Assembly (NCBI GenBank): GCA_910589265.1
Contig: CAJUTQ010000055.1
Span: forward strand, 59,657 to 123,656
DNA length: 64,000 bases
Reading direction: 5' to 3'
From: an uncultured Lachnospiraceae bacterium
GTDB lineage: Bacteria > Bacillota > Clostridia > Lachnospirales > Lachnospiraceae
In this document: positions 53,280 to 61,923 of the stretch, in pieces
Layout: each line of letters starts with the position of its first letter
How positions within the stretch are numbered: the first letter of the stretch is position 1
Program-made: the position numbers and the translations under genes
The notes under the pieces: model-generated
Seen by the model: the letters and a program-made list of their open reading frames with translations, nothing else
Database searches by the model: none
What the model was told of the DNA's origin: nothing

Positions 53280-53958
53280 TTTTGCCAAGCCTCCTTTCAA
53301 ATACTCCCAATAACTTTGTCAGCCCAAGAACAATAATTAAATAAATAACTGCTGCAATGAGAAGAGGGGTGAGAATATCCCAAGTTCTGGATCCTACATA
53401 TTGTGCTGCCTTTGTCAAATCCGTTACTGCAATGACTCCTGCTACAGACGTTTCTTTAATTAAAACAATAAATTCATTGCCCAAAGCTGGAAGAATATTT
53501 TTCACTGCCTGGGGAAGGACGATATATCCCATTGTTTGCATTCCATTTAATCCAAGGGATCTCCCTGCTTCTGTCTGCCCTTTATCAATGGATTCAATGC
53601 CAGCTCGAATAATTTCTGCCACATAAGCGCCAGAGTTTATACCAAAACATACTGCCCCAATGACTACCTCGTTATTTTCTCTGGAAACAAAAATTAAATT
53701 GGCAAAAATAAGGAGCTGAACCATAAGGGGTGTTCCCCGAATAATGTTAATATAGAGGCTGCATACTAGGGACAGCCATTTTAAACCCTTTCTTTCCCTT
53801 GCCGTCACGTTGATAATAGCAACCAAAATGCCAATAACTACGCCAAGAAGAATGGCCAGTAAAGAAATTTCTATGGTAATTTTCAGCCCTTCTAAATAGG
53901 CAAGATAACGCTCTTCCTCTATCAGAGCCTTATACAATTTTTCTCCTATTATATTCAT
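53272..53958 (-). CDS. Polar amino-acid ABC transporter permease
   Basis: A HisM/GlnP-family permease of 228 residues, starting near MNIIGEKLYKAL with five membrane helices. The cytoplasmic EAA-like loop reads EAGRSLGLNGMQTMGYIVLPQA, the contact site for the ATPase. A single permease gene suggests a homodimer. The ATG at 53958 is better spaced from AAAGGA than the one two codons earlier. Substrate is inferred from the family and the binding protein: a polar or basic amino acid. Confidence 0.92.
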   Translation of the reverse strand: MNIIGEKLYKALIEEERYLAYLEGLKITIEISLLAILLGVVIGILVAIINVTARERKGLKWLSLVCSLYINIIRGTPLMVQLLIFANLIFVSRENNEVVIGAVCFGINSGAYVAEIIRAGIESIDKGQTEAGRSLGLNGMQTMGYIVLPQAVKNILPALGNEFIVLIKETSVAGVIAVTDLTKAAQYVGSRTWDILTPLLIAAVIYLIIVLGLTKLLGVFERRLGKSD

Positions 53959-54077
53959 TCTCATTCTTCCTTTCTAAAAATAAGCCCTTTGGAAATCATA
54001 AGTTACTAGGCCTATTGCAAGAAAAAGGGAAAAGCGCCCAAAAGTCCAGCGCTAATCCCTTCTAATTAATGTTTTCC

Positions 54078-54890
54078 TCATTGTGCTGTATGATTTGCAG
54101 TAAACTCTTCAATTTTTCCCTCATCAATTAGCCTTTGTATAACTGTATTTATCTCATCTAACAATTCCTGGTTTCCTTTTTGAACTGCAATAGCATATTG
54201 ATCTGAAAAAAGAGGCTCTCCCTCTAAAATGGTTAATGTCCCCTCTGAGGCTTTAACAAGTTCCTGTGCAGGGAATTGATCCATAACAATACAATCTATT
54301 TTCTCATTTTTTAGATCCTCTGCAGCCTGGGCAAACTTTGTATAACGCTTTATCTCTGCTGGCTCACAGTTTTCCTTATTGGAAACCCAAATATCCGCTA
54401 TGTTTCCCTGCTGAACTCCCACAATTTTACCGTTTAGATCACTTCCTTCTGTCCCTGATACTCTGGGAGCAGACTGGTTGACAACAATGACTTCTATTGA
54501 ATCCACATAATTCATGGAAAAATCCATTACTGCCTTTCTCTCCTCATCTACAGATACTCCTGCTGCCACAAAATCTACTTTTCCTTGCTGAACTGCGAGC
54601 AAAGCCCCGTCAAAATCCATATTCTTTATCTCCAAGGTTCTTCCCATAGAATTGGCAATTTCCTGGGCAATATCCATATCAATTCCTACAACCTTGTCTC
54701 CCTCCATATATTCATAAGGGGCAAATCCTGCCTCCGTACCTACAATTAATGTTTCTTTCCCGCTTTGAGTTCCCTCTCCACTTGCCTCTTGGCCTTCTCC
54801 TACTGATGAAGTTTTTGTTTCATTGTTATTGCATCCTGCCATGGTAAATATAGTTATAGCCGCCAGCATACATATTATCGACTTTTTCAT
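54078..54890 (-). CDS. Polar amino-acid ABC transporter substrate-binding lipoprotein
   Basis: A 270-residue solute-binding lipoprotein anchored outside the membrane. The lipobox TMAGC puts the lipidated Cys at residue 20; a Ser/Gly/Glu-rich linker follows. The SBP family 3 domain starts LIVGTEAGFAPYEYMEGDKVVGIDMDIA and contains DFVAAGVSVDEERKAVMDFS, typical of polar amino-acid binding proteins. The Gly-Phe-Ala-Pro-Tyr segment and an acidic pocket are consistent with a neutral or basic amino acid, but the substrate is not fixed. It is the first gene of the importer operon. Confidence 0.93.
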   Translation of the reverse strand: MKKSIICMLAAITIFTMAGCNNNETKTSSVGEGQEASGEGTQSGKETLIVGTEAGFAPYEYMEGDKVVGIDMDIAQEIANSMGRTLEIKNMDFDGALLAVQQGKVDFVAAGVSVDEERKAVMDFSMNYVDSIEVIVVNQSAPRVSGTEGSDLNGKIVGVQQGNIADIWVSNKENCEPAEIKRYTKFAQAAEDLKNEKIDCIVMDQFPAQELVKASEGTLTILEGEPLFSDQYAIAVQKGNQELLDEINTVIQRLIDEGKIEEFTANHTAQ

Positions 54891-54959
54891 TTTATTTTCC
54901 TCCTCATAATCACTTTTGGTATTCCTTTACTGCATATATTTTTTAACCTTATCTTTTCT

Positions 54960-54987
54960 ATTGTATCATTTTTTTCTTAAAATTCAA
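54960..54987 (-). promoter_or_regulatory. Promoter of the amino-acid importer operon
   Basis: On the minus strand TTGAAT, a 16-nt spacer and TACAAT lie about 70 nt before the binding-protein start. Confidence 0.55.
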
Positions 54988-55015
54988 GATTTCTTTTCCT
55001 TTCCCTCTATCCATC

Positions 55016-55045
55016 TTGCATTCACAAGATAAAACGTTATATAAT
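55016..55045 (+). promoter_or_regulatory. Promoter of the M15-type peptidase gene
   Basis: TTGCAT, an 18-nt spacer and TATAAT lie 39 nt before the start codon, divergent from the importer promoter. Confidence 0.65.
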
Positions 55046-55083
55046 AGTTGAAAATATATATTGTGTGAAAGGAGAACATACAA

Positions 55084-55764
55084 ATGAAAACAAAACTTAT
55101 AAAAATTCTTTGGATTTTTATAGTGTTTCTTTTAGCAGTCCCCGTCCAGACAAATGCTGCCTCTAAGACTGTATACAAAGAAGGTTTTTATTACGAACCT
55201 CTATCTGAACTAGTCAAAGAGCGGATTACCGGTCTATCCTATGGAGAAAACTGTACTGTCCCCTATGAAGAACTTCGCTATGTTTCCGTCCTGTATATGG
55301 ATTTTTATGGCAACTCTCAACAAGGCGAGCTTATTTGCAATAAGGCCATTGCAAAAGATTTAGTGGAAATATTTTATGAATTGTATAAGGCCGACTATCC
55401 CATAGGTCAAATAAAACTTATTGATGAGTTTGGCGCAGACGACACCCTTTCTATGACAGCGAACAATACATCTTGTTTTAATTTTCGTCTTGTAGAAGGA
55501 ACAACAAGTTTATCAAAACATGCCTTAGGCTTGGCTATCGACATAAATCCTTTTTTAAACCCCTATGTTTCTACCAAAAATGGCCAGCCTTATGTTTCTC
55601 CTCCAGGCAGTGAATATTATGCTGACCGCTCCAATGTGTTTCCTTGTAAAATAGATGAGAATGATTTATGCTATAAGCTTTTCACAGCCCATGGCTTTAC
55701 TTGGGGAGGACATTGGAAGACAATGAAAGATTACCAGCATTTTCAAAAATCCCTTCCCCAGTAA
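55084..55764 (+). CDS. Secreted M15-family (VanY/endolysin-type) peptidase
   Basis: A 226-residue exported protein with a signal peptide (cleavage near TNA, residue 25). The catalytic domain has the first zinc His in LSKHALGLAIDINP (His near 146, Asp near 153) and a second His in FTWGGHWKTMKDYQHFQ near the C-terminus, the M15 arrangement. Such enzymes cut D-Ala-D-Ala or L-Ala-D-Glu bonds in peptidoglycan. CCGGCWW-type details that separate the two are not clear. The gene is alone under its own promoter. AAAGGAG precedes the ATG. Confidence 0.85.
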   Translation: MKTKLIKILWIFIVFLLAVPVQTNAASKTVYKEGFYYEPLSELVKERITGLSYGENCTVPYEELRYVSVLYMDFYGNSQQGELICNKAIAKDLVEIFYELYKADYPIGQIKLIDEFGADDTLSMTANNTSCFNFRLVEGTTSLSKHALGLAIDINPFLNPYVSTKNGQPYVSPPGSEYYADRSNVFPCKIDENDLCYKLFTAHGFTWGGHWKTMKDYQHFQKSLPQ

Positions 55765-56060
55765 TACCCACTAACCGTTCCTTACAAAAAAATAAGTCTG
55801 GGAACTTACTGCAAAGTTCCTAGCCTCCAATACAAAGTCACATAGAAAAACTTGTATTAAGCAAAATTGTTGGCAACACTCATTTTATTTGGTAAACCGG
55901 ATCCATAACCAATATATTTTTTGGATATTGTTAAAGACAGTTTCTCCATTTTCATGAAATAGCCAAAATCCATAAAAGCCTCCCTCCTTTTTCACGGCTC
56001 CTTCTCCTGTTCTACTATTCTTTTTCAGCTATTAAAACTACTATGAGTCGTAACATATGG
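55765..56060. other. Intergenic region with a possible short ORF
   Basis: A minus-strand ATG at 55973 has a very strong AGGAGGGAGG site and opens 38 codons (MDFGYFMKMEKLSLT to NNFA, stop at 55857). An overlapping frame (from GTG near 55991) reads KKEGGFYGFWLFHENGETVF and looks more like a remnant of a larger protein. I cannot decide between a small peptide gene and a decayed gene. Confidence 0.3.
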
Positions 56061-56099
56061 AAAAAGCGACGATATCTCATTAGATACTGTCGCTTTTTC
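56061..56099 (-). terminator. Intrinsic terminator of the Glu-to-Leu tRNA operon
   Basis: AAAAAGCGAC and GTCGCTTTTT with inner TATCT/AGATA pairs form a long stem, followed by T residues on the minus strand, 67 nt downstream of tRNA-Leu(UAA). Confidence 0.85.
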
Positions 56100-56165
56100 T
56101 CCTATATGAAAAAATATACTGAAACTCTTCCTTATTGTAATTACTTTCGTATTACTATTACCTAA

Positions 56166-56251
56166 TGCCGGCGACCGGACTTGAACCGGTACGGGATTTA
56201 ACTCCCGATGGATTTTAAGTCCATTGCGTCTGCCTATTCCGCCACGCCGGC
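56166..56251 (-). tRNA. tRNA-Leu (anticodon UAA)
   Basis: The acceptor arms GCCGGCG/CGCCGGC pair fully, the anticodon loop is CTTAAAA, and a long variable arm is present. It is the last gene of the six-tRNA operon. Confidence 0.96.
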
Positions 56252-56284
56252 AAATTCTTCCTAAAGTTCATAAAAATTCCTCAA

Positions 56285-56357
56285 TGGGACCTACAGGGCT
56301 CGAACCTGTGACCCTCTGCTTGTAAGGCAGATGCTCTCCCAGCTGAGCTAAGATCCC
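56285..56357 (-). tRNA. tRNA-Val (anticodon UAC)
   Basis: The acceptor arms GGGATCT/AGGTCCC pair with a wobble, and the anticodon loop is CTTACAA. Confidence 0.96.
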
Positions 56358-56372
56358 ATTCTATTTTATGGA

Positions 56373-56446
56373 CGACCCAGATCGGACTCGAACCGACGAC
56401 CTTCGCCGTGACAGGGCGACGCTCTAACCAACTGAGCCACTGGGCC
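56373..56446 (-). tRNA. tRNA-Asp (anticodon GUC)
   Basis: The acceptor arms GGCCCAG/CTGGGTC pair with a wobble, the anticodon loop is CTGTCAC, and the discriminator base is G. Confidence 0.96.
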
Positions 56447-56473
56447 AAATGAACTATTATAATAAAGAAAAAA

Positions 56474-56547
56474 TGGACCTTCGGGGACTCGAACCCAGGA
56501 CCGACCGGTTATGAGCCGGTTGCTCTGACCAACTGAGCTAAAGGTCC
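56474..56547 (-). tRNA. tRNA-Met (anticodon CAU), elongator type
   Basis: The acceptor arms GGACCTT/AAGGTCC pair fully and the anticodon loop is CTCATAA. The paired position 1-72 and overall sequence resemble elongator tRNA-Met. A lysidine-modified isoleucine tRNA is possible but less likely. Confidence 0.88.
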
Positions 56548-56565
56548 AAAACCCTTTTGGGCTTA

Positions 56566-56638
56566 AGCCGATGATCGGACTCGAACCGATAACCTGCTGA
56601 TTACAAATCAGCTGCTCTGCCAATTGAGCCACATCGGC
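56566..56638 (-). tRNA. tRNA-Thr (anticodon UGU)
   Basis: The acceptor arms GCCGATG/CATCGGC pair fully, and the anticodon loop is TTTGTAA. Confidence 0.96.
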
Positions 56639-56649
56639 ATAATGAATAC

Positions 56650-56721
56650 TGACTCCTACGGGAATCGAACCCGTGTTACCGCCGTGAAAGGGCGATGTCT
56701 TAACCGCTTGACCAAGGAGCC
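56650..56721 (-). tRNA. tRNA-Glu (anticodon UUC)
   Basis: First gene of the operon. The acceptor arms GGCTCCT/AGGAGTC pair with a wobble, and the anticodon loop is CTTTCAC. Confidence 0.96.
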
Positions 56722-56755
56722 TTATCACCAAAGGATAGATAACCTAACGAAAAGT

Positions 56756-56784
56756 ATAATACCATAATTGAAGGCTTTTGGCAA
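56756..56784 (-). promoter_or_regulatory. Promoter of the Glu-to-Leu tRNA operon
   Basis: On the minus strand TTGCCA, a 17-nt spacer and TATTAT lie 34 nt before tRNA-Glu. Confidence 0.72.
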
Positions 56785-56975
56785 GAGAATATTTCACTAT
56801 TTTTCAAAAAATGTTATTTCTGCACTATTTATGAGAGTTTTTATAATTTTGTTTGTTTGATTTTATTTCATTCTTCTTTATTTTTATTAATTATATATTT
56901 ATTATAGACAAATAAACAAAATTCATTTATTATATATACTTAAATATATAAGTAAATTATAGGAGTACAAATTTC

Positions 56976-57902
56976 ATGGAAAATTTAAATCAAAATCAAA
57001 TAAAGTGGAATGAACGTCTAAAGGTTGGCGTAGATTATATTGACACTGCTCACGAAAAATTTTTCTCAGTTGTACGTAAGCTTATTAGGCTGAATGAAGA
57101 AGAACAAGACGATAAGTGGCTTTGCACAGAAGGAATGAAATTTTTTAAAAACTATACAATTGAACATTTTGCCCAGGAAGAAGCTTATATGCGCTCCATT
57201 CATTACGAAAAATATGAAGAGCATAAACTTCTCCATGATAACTGGCGAAATATAACCCTTCCTGCTCTTGAAAGAGATTTAGAAACTTCAAATTTTTCTC
57301 CTGATTCTGTCAGACATTTCATTAGTATGTGCATTAGTTATATAAACATACATATTATCATGGAAGATAGAGCTATCACCGGAGCATTTTCTACAGAAAG
57401 AGTTGTAAAGCGAGCAGAAGGAACGAGTGACATTTCTATTTTGAAAGAAATGATTTCTCATTTTATGCAATATATGTTCAGTTTAGATACACATCTTGTC
57501 AGTACATACTATTCTGGGGAAGACTTTGGCAAAAGTATTTATTACAAAGCTATTTATACTTCCCAAAAAGACGAAAAATTTCAGCTCTACTTTGTCTTCG
57601 AAGAAAACCTTGTCATGTACATAGAAAGTGAAGTTACAGGAATTAAAGTGTTTAAAGTCAGCAAAATGGCTATCACAACTATAGAGCAGTTTGCCCAAGG
57701 TATCATACAATATTTAGGCACCTATTTTAATTCTTCATCAGAACTTAAACTAGAAAAATCAAATATTTTAACAAAAGAACAATTTTATAATACCTTTAAT
57801 TCTACTTTACCTGGCTTTCGGTTGCTTTTTGACACAGGGCATGGTTATTTTGCCTTTTGTATTGATGTTTCTTGTGCCATCCCCCAAGACCCAAACGAAT
57901 AA
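56976..57902 (+). CDS. Hemerythrin-like oxygen/metal-binding protein with a C-terminal CheX-like domain
   Basis: A 308-residue fusion. Residues 1-140 are a bacteriohemerythrin with all seven diiron ligands: His26, His64 and Glu68 (HFAQE), His83 and His87 (HKLLH), His126 and Asp131 (HIIMED). Residues 150-305 form a second domain. Its pattern (KSIYYKAIYTSQ, IYTSQKDEKFQLYFVFEE, FAQGIIQYLG, then a late FRLLFDTGHGYFAFCID) resembles the CheX/CheC phosphatase fold, but I cannot confirm it. Such a protein could sense O2 or iron and pass the signal to chemotaxis or a related system. No che genes are nearby. The upstream region is extremely AT-rich. Confidence 0.83.
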   Translation: MENLNQNQIKWNERLKVGVDYIDTAHEKFFSVVRKLIRLNEEEQDDKWLCTEGMKFFKNYTIEHFAQEEAYMRSIHYEKYEEHKLLHDNWRNITLPALERDLETSNFSPDSVRHFISMCISYINIHIIMEDRAITGAFSTERVVKRAEGTSDISILKEMISHFMQYMFSLDTHLVSTYYSGEDFGKSIYYKAIYTSQKDEKFQLYFVFEENLVMYIESEVTGIKVFKVSKMAITTIEQFAQGIIQYLGTYFNSSSELKLEKSNILTKEQFYNTFNSTLPGFRLLFDTGHGYFAFCIDVSCAIPQDPNE

Positions 57903-58026
57903 AAAATGGGGGCTGTAAAAAAATCTCTAATCAGAACCGCCTGCCAGGCCCAACATCATAAACTTAAGAATCTCTGCCGCACATTGAGATCACTTTATAA
58001 GATATCTTTTTATAGCAGATCATATT

Positions 58027-58076
58027 AAAAGAAAAATGCCCATAATCTCCCCTTAAAAGGAGTATGGGCATTTTAA
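58027..58076 (-). terminator. Terminator at the 3' end of the IS4-type transposase
   Basis: AATGCCCATA(A/C)TCTCC-type arms (AAAATGCCCATA and TATGGGCATTTT) form a hairpin, followed on the minus strand by TTTTTCTTTT, overlapping the transposase stop codon region. Confidence 0.75.
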
Positions 58077-59410
58077 AATCGATTCTTTTGATTATTTTTA
58101 TATTTATGGGAGATGTTTTTTCTTCGTTCTTTGCCAGGAAGTTTCCTTATGGGCAAAACATAACGTTCCATTTCTTCCTGTAATTCTTCCAGTTTTTTTA
58201 GGCGTTTCTTTTCTTCTGGTTCCAGAAGAATTTTCAGCATTGCCTCTTTGAAAAGTCCGATCGCCATATTTTCATTCGTGTGCAGAGGATATTTACTGCC
58301 CTTTTCACGTCCCGTTACTACGGCCGCTTCATCTGCACTGTTGCGGACGTCCTGGACCATATTATACGCAAAAACCTGCGCCCAAAAATCCGGATACACA
58401 GACACGGACGCCTTCCCTGTTACGCTTTCAAATTTCCTTTTATTTTTTAAGGTATGGTATCTCTTTTCCATTTCCCATCTCTGATAATATAGATCTGTCA
58501 ATTCTTTTGTGGTGACCGTATCCCGAAGATCCGTCACCAGTGCAAGTTCCTTTCCAAAAGGCAGCGTTGTTCTTGAGATCCTTACTGCTGTTTTCCCTTT
58601 CGTTTTCATATGTTCGTAGCGTTTCAAGTGTTTTTTTCGTATCTTTTGCAGACGGGCACAAGCATGTTTTAGAATAACGTTATCATCTTCTGACTGCATC
58701 TGTTTACGCTCTGCCTTATAATCATTAGATGAAAGACGAATCAAATAATGAATTCCTTCCGTTTCCAAAAAATCAATAAACTCTATGGAGGGATACCCAC
58801 GGTCAAAAACTGCCAGGACTGGCTGTCTCATCCCCATTTCCTTTAAATGTTTTAAATTTCGTTTTGCCAGCTCGTTTTCCCTAACAGATATATGTTCTAT
58901 TTCAATGTCCAGATAAAAATCATTCAAAATATCCTACATTCCGCTTACTAGCGCCCGTACCTGGCCCGTTTTGGAATGCTGGTTGCCGCTGTTTCCAAAT
59001 GTTTCTCTATGTTCTTTTGAATTAGGTGCCTCCACTTTGCTTCCGTCAATCGCAATTAGCAGATATCCTTTCCATAATTTCGGCTCATCAGAATGGTAAA
59101 AATCCATGAGATAGGTAAGGTTTCGATATGGAAAGATCTCTGGATTTAAACGTTTTCTTTGTTGCAAATACCCCTGTACGGACAACTGCATAGACAAGTC
59201 CCCTTTTTCTTTCAAATAGTTTCTGCGTTCCAATGTTGTAGTAAGCCCTTTTTTAGAAAGACCGCATAACAACATATCTTTTAAAGCCAATTTCCGCTTT
59301 CTTGAAAAAGTATTTTTTCCATTTTGTCTTGCATAATTTATCAGTGCCGGATCCGATAATGATTTGGAAAACGTTTGAAATCTTTTTTTATAAGATTTAT
59401 TCCTATGCAC
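58073..59410 (-). pseudogene. IS4-family transposase interrupted by one in-frame TAG
   Basis: Two open stretches in the same frame are joined by a single TAG at 58934-58936. The N-terminal part (159 codons) has the first catalytic Asp in LLIAIDGSKVEAP. The C-terminal part has AVFDRGYPS (second Asp) and YYQRWEMEKRYHTLK (Glu in the YREK-type motif). All three DDE residues are therefore intact, and replacing one codon would restore a 445-residue protein. The position after ALVSGM is normally a Tyr, Val or similar residue. This looks like recent inactivation. Confidence 0.82.
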
Positions 59411-59494
59411 CCCTGTCCATATTTTAGCATAAAGAAAGGAACCTGTTGACAGATTCCTTTGGATTTTTTCTTTAGTTTATGATGTTGGGCTTTG

Positions 59495-60019
59495 AAACCA
59501 GGGCCATGCCCGTACAAATATTTCCAGCTCTTGGACGGCAGATTGATTTCCCCTGTGGGAATCTCACGAAGTTCTCTTTTTAACATATGCGCAAAGCGAA
59601 TTATCCGCACTGTGCCACCTCTCTTCCGCCCGTCATACACGGCAATCACCCGCCCAGAGCGTTCTGTCATATACCGGCTCTGCTTGGAATAGACGCTTGG
59701 GTGATATTTTTCCTCTATCACAATCACCTCTAAGCAAGTTTCCAGCATTTTATAAGTCCTTCCTTTCTCCTTCAACCTCTCCAGACGCTTCCGGTAAGGG
59801 ATAACAGCGATAAGTTCCAGCGCCGGATTGTCTTTCTGTTTCTCCAGTACAATCTCCGCAAAATACTGATCCACCCCTTCTCCAAATCCACTCATAAAAC
59901 AAGTATAGCCATCCATAACTGCACGTTCAATTTCACGCCGCAGAGCCGCCTTTACATAATTGATTTCCCTTTTATAGCAAATCCCGGTGTCCAGTCACAC
60001 AGCAGGTTCTTTTTATCAT
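59495..60019 (-). pseudogene. SLOG/DUF1273-like gene, frameshifted and truncated by the IS4 element
   Basis: A GGAGGAAAG site and ATG at 60019 open MIKRTCCVTGHRDLL, the nucleotide-binding start of the DUF1273 (YpsA-like) SLOG family. After about 13 codons a frameshift near 59975 leads into the frame INYVKAALRREIERAVMDGYTCFMSGFGEGVDQYFAEIV. The gene continues through PYRKRLERLKEK and VIVIEEKYHPSVYSKQSRYM to RSGRVIAVYDGRKRGGTVRI. It ends at the IS boundary (YLYGHGPG), so the C-terminus is missing. SLOG proteins are nucleotide or ligand sensors often carried by ICEs and phages. Confidence 0.8.
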
Positions 60020-60439
60020 TTGACTTTCCTCCGTCTGATAAGTTTGTTTCTTTATTTTCCTGATTTTAATAGATTTAATCTATTAAACCAGTGCAGCTAC
60101 CCTTTTGCAATTCGCATAAAGCAACAGACAATTATGAAGAAGACGAGTACTAAACGGGTATGCATTCCATATTGATACTCTTCTTATTTTATCCGGCAAT
60201 CTCCCGGATATGTCCTTTCCTTATACCGACGAAAAACCAGAAATTACCCTAAATAAAATCCTCATTTCCCAACTGTTTTTTAATTATAAGGTATTTTCCC
60301 TTGCATATTCCTGTAAAAGCGAAAATACTATAAGTAGGAAAGTTGGAATTTCTAACTTTTTAAAACTTAAGGCGGATACTTTTAAGGTTTACCCGTATAC
60401 CTAAAGTACAAAAAATAAACAAGAAAAGGAGATGCTATT
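60020..60439. other. AT-rich intergenic region upstream of the toxin-antitoxin pair
   Basis: No gene is supported. The segment just before the antitoxin contains AGGTTTACCCGTATACCT (about 60386-60403), an imperfect palindrome that could be an operator for the AbrB-like antitoxin. A small hairpin with AAAGTT/AACTTT arms lies near 60340-60361. Confidence 0.4.
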
Positions 60440-60700
60440 ATGCTGGCAGAACTCCGCCAAAAGGCACAGATTACAATTCCAAAAGAAATCATTGTAAAAC
60501 TTGGCTTGTCAGAAGGCGACAAACTGGATGTCTTTGAAAAGGACGGCTCCATCTGCCTCATGCCGGTTGCCATTTATCCCAGGAAATATCTAAATGAGCT
60601 GAAAAAAGAAATCAGCGATGTAAAGGCAAAACTGGCCTCCGGGGAGCAGCCTGTCTTTGACAGCGTGGATGCCCTGTTTGACAAACTGGAGGCAGATTGA
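60440..60700 (+). CDS. AbrB/MazE-type antitoxin
   Basis: An 86-residue protein with an N-terminal SpoVT/AbrB DNA-binding domain: AELRQKAQITIPKEIIVKLGLSEGDKLDVFEKDGSICLMPV (1-44). The C-terminal segment (45-86, NELKKEISDVKAKL, FDSVDALFDKLEAD) is acidic and probably wraps the toxin. AAAAGGAG precedes the ATG. The stop codon overlaps the toxin start by 1 nt. It should neutralise the RelE-like toxin and repress the operon. Confidence 0.85.
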   Translation: MLAELRQKAQITIPKEIIVKLGLSEGDKLDVFEKDGSICLMPVAIYPRKYLNELKKEISDVKAKLASGEQPVFDSVDALFDKLEAD

Positions 60701-60966
60701 TGGCATACGAATTCACCTTTACGCCACGGTTCCAGAAACATTTTAAAGTATTGACCACATTGGAAAAGAAACAGTTAAAAAACAAGCTAAAGCTTCTGGC
60801 ACAGAACCCTTCCCATCCATCACTGCATACCAAATGGATTCAAAGAACCACAGATCTATTTGAGTGCAGCGTCAATATGGATATCTGCATTATCTGGTAC
60901 TATGAGGGTGACAAAATGATGATCCTGGTGGATGTAGGTCATCACGACATTTTAAAACAATTCTGA
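60700..60966 (+). CDS. RelE/ParE-superfamily toxin
   Basis: An 88-residue basic protein starting MAYEFTFTPRFQKHFKVL, with a KxxLKLLAQNP region and a beta-sheet core (DLFECSVNMDICIIWYYEGD, LVDVGHHDILK) typical of RelE/YafQ-like mRNA interferases and ParE-type toxins. The His pair near the C-terminus could be catalytic, as in YafQ-like enzymes. The ATG at 60700 has GGAGG 8 nt upstream and is preferred to the TTG at 60697. A strong terminator follows the stop. The pairing of AbrB-like antitoxin with RelE-like toxin is a mixed TA type. Confidence 0.83.
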   Translation: MAYEFTFTPRFQKHFKVLTTLEKKQLKNKLKLLAQNPSHPSLHTKWIQRTTDLFECSVNMDICIIWYYEGDKMMILVDVGHHDILKQF

Positions 60967-60970
60967 CTGC

Positions 60971-61010
60971 ATAGAGGGCACATCAAGAAAGGATGTGCCC
61001 TCTATTTTTT
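60971..61010 (+). terminator. Intrinsic terminator of the toxin-antitoxin operon
   Basis: ATAGAGGGCACATC and GATGTGCCCTCTAT form a 14-bp stem followed by six T residues. Confidence 0.93.
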
Positions 61011-61049
61011 GATTCAGAAATATTCCTCTGTGATAATCTTTCCGCATAT

Positions 61050-61868
61050 TCATGTACCCATACAGGTCATGGCTGGCCTCCGTACGTTAGCAACGTCCAT
61101 CGTCGCCGGGACATTATACAGAGCCGCCAGCAGATACGCTTGGATATTCCCGACCTTTGAGGTGTTCTTGTCGATACAGTCAAAGACATACTCCAAGTGG
61201 CCGGAATTGATTCTCAGAAACCGGCTCTTTACAACTCCCTTGGGAAATTCGTCTCCAGCAATACGGATATAGAGGCGTTTCGACAGAACCACTTCAAGCA
61301 TAAGTTCAACCGTTTCATCCATCCGATGTACTCCATACCGTTCCACCAGAAAACCATATTCGATATTTTCCCTGATAATCTTGGGGTATGCACTCACTAG
61401 CTCTATCTCATCCATCTCCTTGGGCTTTGCCGGATAGATTGATTGATGTGTATTTAATTCATCTGTATTTAATAATTTAGTATTTAATTGTACGGGATTT
61501 TCCTATTTAGATTTTTCCTGTTCTGGATTTACCCGTTTAGGTAGATCTGCTTCTCTTTCCCTGCTTATCGGCTTTTCATAGATTGTATATTCAACGTCCC
61601 CCAGTCGGCCGTTTTCAAAGCGAACCCTCCGCCTAATAAGATAGCCGTGCTGTTCCAATTCCTTTAAGGCACTGGAAATAGAATCCACCCCATCCCTACA
61701 GATACAGGCAATTCCCCTGGTCGTATAATTCCAGTCCTCCGGCAGAGACAGTATAAGTGATAAAAGCCCTTTTGCCTTCAGGGACAATTTCCACGTTGCG
61801 CAAATGGCAGTTACAGCCGGAATACAAAATGCAGCGCAATCCCGGTTCATTTTTCGGTTAACACTCAC
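61050..61868 (-). pseudogene. Replication-initiator-like (RepA/DUF6017) gene of an integrative element, broken
   Basis: The N-terminal half (61503-61868) has the winged-helix block KLSLKAKGLLSLILSLPEDW, YTTRGIACICRDGVDSI, and IRRRVRFENGRLGDVEYTI. An in-frame TAG at 61503-61505 interrupts the gene; the frame continues through NPVQLNTKLLNTDELN to the DUF6017-like C-terminus (DEIELVSAYPKIIRENIEYG, RIAGDEFPKGVVKSR, YLLAALYNVPATMD). A frameshift near the end moves the last residues (TEASHDLYGYMN) out of frame, and the extreme N-terminus also appears shifted (NCHLRNVE in another frame). It is a relic of a Tn916/ICE-like or plasmid replication module. Confidence 0.8.
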
Positions 61869-61923
61869 ATGCCTGTTTTGCAGCCATGTGATCTATGATG
61901 CCTCTTTTGAGGCTGAATTTTTA

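Larger units (their letters stand above)
57948..59490 (-). mobile_element. IS4-family insertion sequence with perfect terminal repeats
   Basis: GCCCAACATCATAAACT at 57948-57964 is repeated inverted at 59474-59490, giving a 1,543-bp element around one transposase reading frame. No target-site duplication is obvious. The right end cuts a SLOG gene, so the element landed in that gene. The transposase has a stop codon, so the element cannot move by itself unless the stop is read through. Confidence 0.85.

Noticed and set aside
58934..58936. Reassigned TAG codon
   Set aside because: Genes such as the DUF3048 lipoprotein end normally at TAG, so the code is standard; the stops are read as lesions.
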